From an uncultured Clostridia bacterium (GTDB lineage: Bacteria; Bacillota; Clostridia; Oscillospirales; Ruminococcaceae), in NCBI GenBank assembly GCA_937892655.1, contig CALBJC010000158.1, forward strand, positions 1-18,746: a DNA stretch of 18,746 bases, written 5' to 3'. Under the pieces are notes generated by a model. It saw nothing but the letters and a program-made list of their open reading frames with translations, was not told the origin of the DNA and searched no databases. The position numbers and the translations under genes were made by a program. Of the stretch, positions 14,392 to 18,746 are shown piece after piece; the stretch's first letter is position 1; each line of letters begins with the position of its first letter.

Positions 14392-15519
14392 TTAGATTGA
14401 TGCGCCCTTACCTACATAAAGTGGGTATGATTCTGAACCTGTGAGGAGGCGGAAATTGCTGATATTAACATTCTTATCAGTGATAATATAGTTGATTTCA
14501 GACTTGTCGCCTACTGTTGTATCCTGCATAAGAATAGAGTTCTTGATTTTAGCACCCTTACCTACCTTAACGCCACGGAAAAGAATTGAGTTTTCAACTT
14601 CACCCTCGATGATACAACCATCAGCAATAAGTGAATTTGTAACCTTACAATCAATGCCATACTTAGCAGGTGGGTTATCTCTGACCTTTGTGTAGATAGG
14701 TCTTCTTGTGTGGAAGAGCTTTCTTGTGATTTCAGGTGTAAGAAGCTCCATATTTGTTTCGTAGTAGCTCTTCATGCTGTAAATCTTACGCATAAAGTTT
14801 TCATACTCGTAAGCGATAATATTGAGTTCTTTGCACTTAGCCTGTAATAAATCTCTTTCAAAGCTGTATTCGCTTCTTGCCATAGCAATCTGAAGCATAT
14901 CAAGTAAGAAATCCTTCTTCATTACGAACATATTCATACTGATAATGCATGTACCGCTGAGGTTTGGAGCGATAAGAACATCATAAACCTTATTCTGATC
15001 ATTTACAGCTAAAACTGTTGAAGCAGCAATTTCTTCTGATGAGTAGTTACCCTTCTGACAAACAACAGTAATATCAGCGCCTGTATCGATATGAGCCTGA
15101 ACAATTGGCTTATAATCAATATTTGCAATAATATCACAGTCTGAAAGGATTACATAATCAGCCTGTGAGCTCTTGATAAAGCTCATAGCGCCATACATAG
15201 CTTCAAGTCTGCCTCTGTAAAGACCACTACCAACGTGACCGAATGGTGGAAGGATATGCAAGCCACCCTTCTTTCTTGATAAATCCCATTCTCTTGCAGA
15301 ACCTAAATGATCAAGAAGTGACTGGTAGTTTGACTTTGTAATTACGCCTACCTCAGAAACACCAGAGTTAGCCATATTTGAAATTGGGAAGTCGATAAGA
15401 CGATATCTACCGCCAAACAATACCGAACCCATTGTTCTTGATTTAGTTAAATCATCACAAGTCTTATCATGCATATTAGCGAAAATAAGACCTAATACAT
15501 TACCCATATTAACTGACAT
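14392..15519 (-). CDS. glgD: GlgD, regulatory subunit of ADP-glucose pyrophosphorylase
   Basis: 375 residues: a nucleotidyltransferase-like domain (1-250) and a left-handed beta-helix with hexapeptide repeats (about 285-360). It is clearly a GlgC paralogue (G-G-R-Y-R-L-I-D-F-P-I-S-N at 36-48, compare the same region of GlgC). The glycine-rich G-G-Q-G-S-R-L loop of GlgC is replaced by G-L-I-F-A-N-M-H, so it should be weak or inactive as a catalyst. In Firmicutes GlgD forms a heterotetramer with GlgC and changes its activity. The ATG has an AGAAGGGGG site upstream and lies 17 nt after the glgC stop. Confidence 0.93.
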   Translation of the reverse strand: MSVNMGNVLGLIFANMHDKTCDDLTKSRTMGSVLFGGRYRLIDFPISNMANSGVSEVGVITKSNYQSLLDHLGSAREWDLSRKKGGLHILPPFGHVGSGLYRGRLEAMYGAMSFIKSSQADYVILSDCDIIANIDYKPIVQAHIDTGADITVVCQKGNYSSEEIAASTVLAVNDQNKVYDVLIAPNLSGTCIISMNMFVMKKDFLLDMLQIAMARSEYSFERDLLQAKCKELNIIAYEYENFMRKIYSMKSYYETNMELLTPEITRKLFHTRRPIYTKVRDNPPAKYGIDCKVTNSLIADGCIIEGEVENSILFRGVKVGKGAKIKNSILMQDTTVGDKSEINYIITDKNVNISNFRLLTGSESYPLYVGKGASI

Positions 15520-15536
15520 AATAATCTGCCCCCTTC

Positions 15537-16739
15537 TTACATATTTTCCGAAACAATCTGCTTCGGTGCTACAACTTTATCCGGGCAAATTCTTAAATCA
15601 TTACCGATTACTGCAATACCCCATTCATCCTTGTTTTCAATAGTTTCAGGTCTTGCACCAACCTTAGCGTCAATACCTACTTCACTATCTTCACCAACGA
15701 TTGCATATTCAACCACAGCACCTGAACGGATTCTTGCGCCTGGCATAATGATACTATCGTGAACAACAGCATCCTTTTCAATGATTACGCCTTCAGAAAT
15801 GAGAGAGAAATCAATCTTACCATCAATAAAGCATCCTTCAGCAATCATTGAATTCTGAATCTGAGCATTCTTGCCTACGCTGTGTGGTGGTAATACTGGG
15901 TTTCTTGAGTAAATCTTCCATGAAGGATCGTAAAGATCAAGTGGAACATTTGGATTGAGAAGGTCCATATTAGCTTCCCAGAGAGAATCAATAGTACCAA
16001 CGTCCTTCCAGTAGCCTTCAAATCTGTAAGCAAATACTCTTTCATTATTTGCAAGCATTGCAGGAATGATATTCTTACCAAAGTCCTTTGAAGCTTCCTT
16101 ATCGTTTTCATTTTCAATAAGGTACTGCTTGAGCTTTGAATATGTAAAGATGTAGATACCCATTGAAGCTAAAGTACTCTTAGGTTCCTTTGGCTTTTCA
16201 ACGAAGTCGTAAACTTCACCATCATCTCTTGCAAACATGATACCGAAACGTGAAGCTTCTTCAAGCTCAACATTGATAACAGCAATTGAACAGTCAGCCT
16301 GCTTTTCTTTGTGGAATGCAAGCATCTTTGAGTAGTCCATCTTGTAGATATGGTCACCTGAAAGAATGATTACATATTCAGGATCATATCTGTCGATAAA
16401 TGAAAGGTTCTGATAAATAGCGTTAGCTGTACCTTCGAACCAACGAGCACCTTCCTTTGACTGATATGGTGGCAATACATGAACACCACCGTGAATTCTG
16501 TCAAGGTCCCAAGGCTGACCATTGCCGATATACTCATTAAGAGCAAGAGGCTGATACTGAGTCAATACACCGACAGTGTCAATACCTGAATTGATACAGT
16601 TTGACAGAGGAAAATCGATAATACGATACTTTGCGCCGTAAGGTACTGCAGGCTTAGCAATGTTCTGTGTCAAAGCGTAAAGTCTGCTACCCTGACCGCC
16701 AGCCAGAAGCATAGCGACGCATTCTTTTTTGTTAAACAT
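15537..16739 (-). CDS. glgC: glucose-1-phosphate adenylyltransferase, catalytic subunit
   Basis: A 400-residue enzyme making ADP-glucose and PPi from ATP and glucose-1-phosphate, the committed step of glycogen synthesis. Motifs: pyrophosphorylase loop L-L-A-G-G-Q-G-S-R-L (11-20), K-P-A-V-P-Y (29-34), catalytic Asp 129 in S-G-D-H-I-Y-K-M-D-Y, E-K-P-K (181-184), then a C-terminal beta-helix. The start ATG lies 16 nt after the glgB stop, with a modest GGTG site. Its order directly after glgB and before glgD fits the Clostridial glg operon. Allosteric control cannot be read from sequence. Confidence 0.96.
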   Translation of the reverse strand: MFNKKECVAMLLAGGQGSRLYALTQNIAKPAVPYGAKYRIIDFPLSNCINSGIDTVGVLTQYQPLALNEYIGNGQPWDLDRIHGGVHVLPPYQSKEGARWFEGTANAIYQNLSFIDRYDPEYVIILSGDHIYKMDYSKMLAFHKEKQADCSIAVINVELEEASRFGIMFARDDGEVYDFVEKPKEPKSTLASMGIYIFTYSKLKQYLIENENDKEASKDFGKNIIPAMLANNERVFAYRFEGYWKDVGTIDSLWEANMDLLNPNVPLDLYDPSWKIYSRNPVLPPHSVGKNAQIQNSMIAEGCFIDGKIDFSLISEGVIIEKDAVVHDSIIMPGARIRSGAVVEYAIVGEDSEVGIDAKVGARPETIENKDEWGIAVIGNDLRICPDKVVAPKQIVSENM

Positions 16740-16755
16740 ACAAAATCACCAACCA

Positions 16756-18723
16756 TTATTTATTTTTTGCTTCAGTACTTTTTGCTTTAGATTTACTTTT
16801 TGTTGTCTTAGCGGGAGTGCTGTTGCATTTTTTACGAGTTGCAGGTTTTTTAAACTTGAAATACATTACAGAAAGCGGTGGAATCTCAAGTTCAATTGAT
16901 TGTTCAAATCCGTGCATTGCTACAGGCTTCGTCTTAACGGTATTATTAAGATACGGAGTACCATCTGCAGATGTGGAGTTGAATACTTCGACATAGCTAC
17001 CCTTTTGTGGAACACCTATGCTGTAGTTTGTGCGTCCGACAGGAACAAAGTTACAAACAATAACAATATCATTACCTTCATCATCAATTCTTCTGAATGA
17101 AATGATTGACTGTCTGTAATCGTCATTTGAAATCCACTGGAAACCTTCCCAGCTGAAATCACGCTGCCAGAAAGCAGGAGTTTCTTTGTAGAAAGCGTTG
17201 AGGTTTTTCATAAATGACTGGAAATTTCTATGGTTTTCATAGTCATCGATCAAGAACCATTCAAGCTTATCTTCATAGTTCCACTCTCTGAACTGTGCAA
17301 ATTCAGAACCCATAAATAAAAGCTTTTTACCAGGATGCGCCATCATATAAGCAAGGAATGCTCTTGATGAAGCAAACTTCTGATCAGTATCACCGAACAT
17401 TTTATTTATGAGAGAACACTTACCATGTACAACCTCATCGTGAGATATAGGCAAAATGAAGTTCTCAGAGAATGCATAGAAGAACGAGAATGTAAGCTGC
17501 TGATGATGAAATGCTCTGTGAATAGGGTCAAGCGACATGTACTTGAGCATATCGTTCATCCAGCCCATGTTCCATTTAAAGTTAAAACCAAGACCGCCGA
17601 TATCTGTAGGCTTTGTAACCATAGGCCATGCTGTCGATTCTTCAGCAATCATAAGCGGATTACTTACACGACCAAATACAGCTTCGTTAAGCTTCTTTAA
17701 AAATTCAATAGCCTCAAGGTTTTCGTGTCCGCCGTACTGATTGGGGATCCACTGCCCCGGCTCGCGGCAGAAATCGTAGTACAGCATGGAAGACACCGCG
17801 TCCACACGCAGGCCGTCAGCATGGTACCAATCCAGCCAGAAGCAGGCGTTGGACATCAGGAAGGACTTGACTTCGCCGCGGGCAAAGTCGAACACATGGG
17901 TCCCCCACTGGGGCATATCGCCGCGGCGGGGATCGGGATGCTCGTAACAGGCCGTGCCGTCAAAGCGGCGCAGACCGGATTCGTCCTTGGGGAAATGCGC
18001 AGGCACCCAGTCGATGATCACGCCGATACCCGCCTGATGGCAGGTGTCCACGAAATACATAAAGTCCTCCGGCCCGCCGTAGCGGCTGGTGGGGGCGTAA
18101 TACCCCGTCACCTGATAGCCCCAGGAGCCGTCAAAGGGATATTCCGAGATGGGCATCAGCTCGATGTGGGTATAGCCCATATCCAGCACGTAGGGCACCA
18201 GTTCCTCCGCCAGCTTGCGGTAGGAGAAGGGGTTGCCGTCGGCATAGGTGCGCCAGCTGCCCGCGTGTACCTCGTAGATATTCACCGGCTTATCGTAGGG
18301 GGCTATTTTGTGCTGCTGCCAATTGCTGTCGCCCCATTCATAGCCACCCACCTCGTACACCTTAGACGCGGTGCCGGGGCGGGTCTCGGTGTGGACGCCG
18401 TAGGGGTCGCTCTTGAGCACCGCGTTGCCGTCCTGCCCCACCACGTGGTACTTGTACGCGGCGTACAGGGGAACGTCCTGCACGGTGGTCTCCCAAAATC
18501 CGCCGTCCAGCCACATCATCGGCTGGGCGTCGGGGTTCCAACCGTTAAAATCGCCCACCAGTGACACCGCCTTGGCATTAGGCGCCCACACACGGAAAAC
18601 GTAGGCGTTGTCACCCGCATAGTGGCATCCCTGCCAGCGATAGGCGTGGGTATCGGTGCCGGCGTGAAATTCGTCCATTTTCTGGGCCAACGTCACGCCG
18701 TCGTCGTATAAACTCATTGTCAT
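16756..18723 (-). CDS. glgB: 1,4-alpha-glucan branching enzyme, compositionally chimeric
   Basis: 655 residues from ATG 18723 (AAAGGA site 6 nt upstream); an in-frame TTG at 18744 overlaps that site and is rejected. Order: a CBM48-like domain with Y-V-F-R-V-W-A-P-N-A and G-D-F-N-G-W-N, a GH13 barrel, a C-terminal beta domain, and a 30-residue Lys/Ser/Thr-rich tail. Catalytic residues by family: Asp 308 (D-G-L-R-V-D-A-V-S-S-M), Glu 361 (I-A-E-E-S) and Asp 429 (I-S-H-D-E-V-V-H-G-K). It creates alpha-1,6 branches in glycogen. Codons before about residue 335 are strongly G/C-ending and those after are A/T-ending; the switch lies in W-I-P-N-Q-Y-G-G-H-E-N. The reading frame is intact across it. The nucleophile comes from the G+C-rich half and the other two catalytic residues from the AT-rich half. 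Confidence 0.92.
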   Translation of the reverse strand: MTMSLYDDGVTLAQKMDEFHAGTDTHAYRWQGCHYAGDNAYVFRVWAPNAKAVSLVGDFNGWNPDAQPMMWLDGGFWETTVQDVPLYAAYKYHVVGQDGNAVLKSDPYGVHTETRPGTASKVYEVGGYEWGDSNWQQHKIAPYDKPVNIYEVHAGSWRTYADGNPFSYRKLAEELVPYVLDMGYTHIELMPISEYPFDGSWGYQVTGYYAPTSRYGGPEDFMYFVDTCHQAGIGVIIDWVPAHFPKDESGLRRFDGTACYEHPDPRRGDMPQWGTHVFDFARGEVKSFLMSNACFWLDWYHADGLRVDAVSSMLYYDFCREPGQWIPNQYGGHENLEAIEFLKKLNEAVFGRVSNPLMIAEESTAWPMVTKPTDIGGLGFNFKWNMGWMNDMLKYMSLDPIHRAFHHQQLTFSFFYAFSENFILPISHDEVVHGKCSLINKMFGDTDQKFASSRAFLAYMMAHPGKKLLFMGSEFAQFREWNYEDKLEWFLIDDYENHRNFQSFMKNLNAFYKETPAFWQRDFSWEGFQWISNDDYRQSIISFRRIDDEGNDIVIVCNFVPVGRTNYSIGVPQKGSYVEVFNSTSADGTPYLNNTVKTKPVAMHGFEQSIELEIPPLSVMYFKFKKPATRKKCNSTPAKTTKSKSKAKSTEAKNK

Positions 18724-18746
18724 TCCACTTCCTTTCGGGTCCAAAA
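17715..18746. other. G+C-rich block covering the 5' half of glgB, abrupt left edge
   Basis: Two 60-base lines counted inside (17821-17880 and 17881-17940) have 34 and 40 G/C, while a line just outside (17641-17700) has 22. The change happens within about 35 bases at 17715-17750. The block runs to the right edge of the window. It points to recombination with a higher-G+C relative or an assembly join. Confidence 0.85.

Noticed and set aside
17741..17750. The BamHI site (GGATCC) at the G+C switch as a cloning-vector junction
   Set aside because: The frame and protein conservation continue on both sides and no vector sequence is seen; the site encodes part of the conserved W-I-P motif.
17725..18564. 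A 279-codon open frame on the plus strand opposite glgB
   Set aside because: It lies antisense to the catalytic half of a clear branching enzyme. Long antisense frames are expected in G+C-rich DNA, and its Ala/Gly/Val/His-rich product matches no family.
18724..18744. A TTG start for glgB near the window edge
   Set aside because: The AAAGGA site lies downstream of this TTG and in front of the ATG at 18723.

Overview
The window looks like chromosome of a low-G+C Firmicute of the Clostridia, most likely an Oscillospiraceae (Ruminococcus-type) gut bacterium. The evidence is strong AGGAGG ribosome binding sites, near-consensus sigma-A promoters, A/T-ending codons, a paired glgC/glgD glycogen operon and an ABC-DUF1854-ABC triad. 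The genus is inference from protein character only. No rRNA, tRNA, CRISPR array, insertion sequence or phage gene was seen.

Left part (1-6621, all minus strand): two consecutive operons built on the same regulatory plan. Each starts with a perfect TTGACA-17-TATAAT promoter, then a very short ORF with a strong ribosome binding site, then a strong intrinsic terminator just before the first real gene. In both leaders a segment inside the short ORF is complementary to the 5' arm of that terminator, so an antiterminator can form. This is the architecture of ribosome-mediated attenuation, as known for antibiotic-resistance genes. The first operon (promoter at 6593-6621) encodes two full-length exporter-type ABC half-transporters with N-terminal zinc ribbons, flanking a DUF1854 protein. 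The second (promoter at 1200-1228) encodes a SAM-dependent methyltransferase and a GNAT acetyltransferase that runs off the left edge.

Middle (6681-11260, plus strand): an Lrp/AsnC regulator overlaps a class I/II aminotransferase by 4 bp. These are followed by ispE (isoprenoid precursor kinase) and a zinc-ribbon, single-pass membrane protein that ends at a terminator. A PflX-like radical SAM protein comes next, then an HD-domain protein whose ribosome binding site is buried in an 11-bp hairpin. A bidirectional terminator separates this run from mtnN (MTA/SAH nucleosidase, minus strand). A 68-residue orphan gene with its own promoter and terminator follows.

Right part (12901-18723, minus strand): the glycogen operon glgB-glgC-glgD-glgA. 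GlgC/GlgD make ADP-glucose, GlgA polymerises it and GlgB adds branches. The 5' half of glgB (about 17745-18746) is strikingly G+C rich (57-67% in two counted 60-base lines), while the rest of the gene and window is AT rich (37% in a counted line). The switch falls in one of the most conserved stretches of the protein. It is either a mosaic gene made by homologous recombination or a chimeric assembly join.
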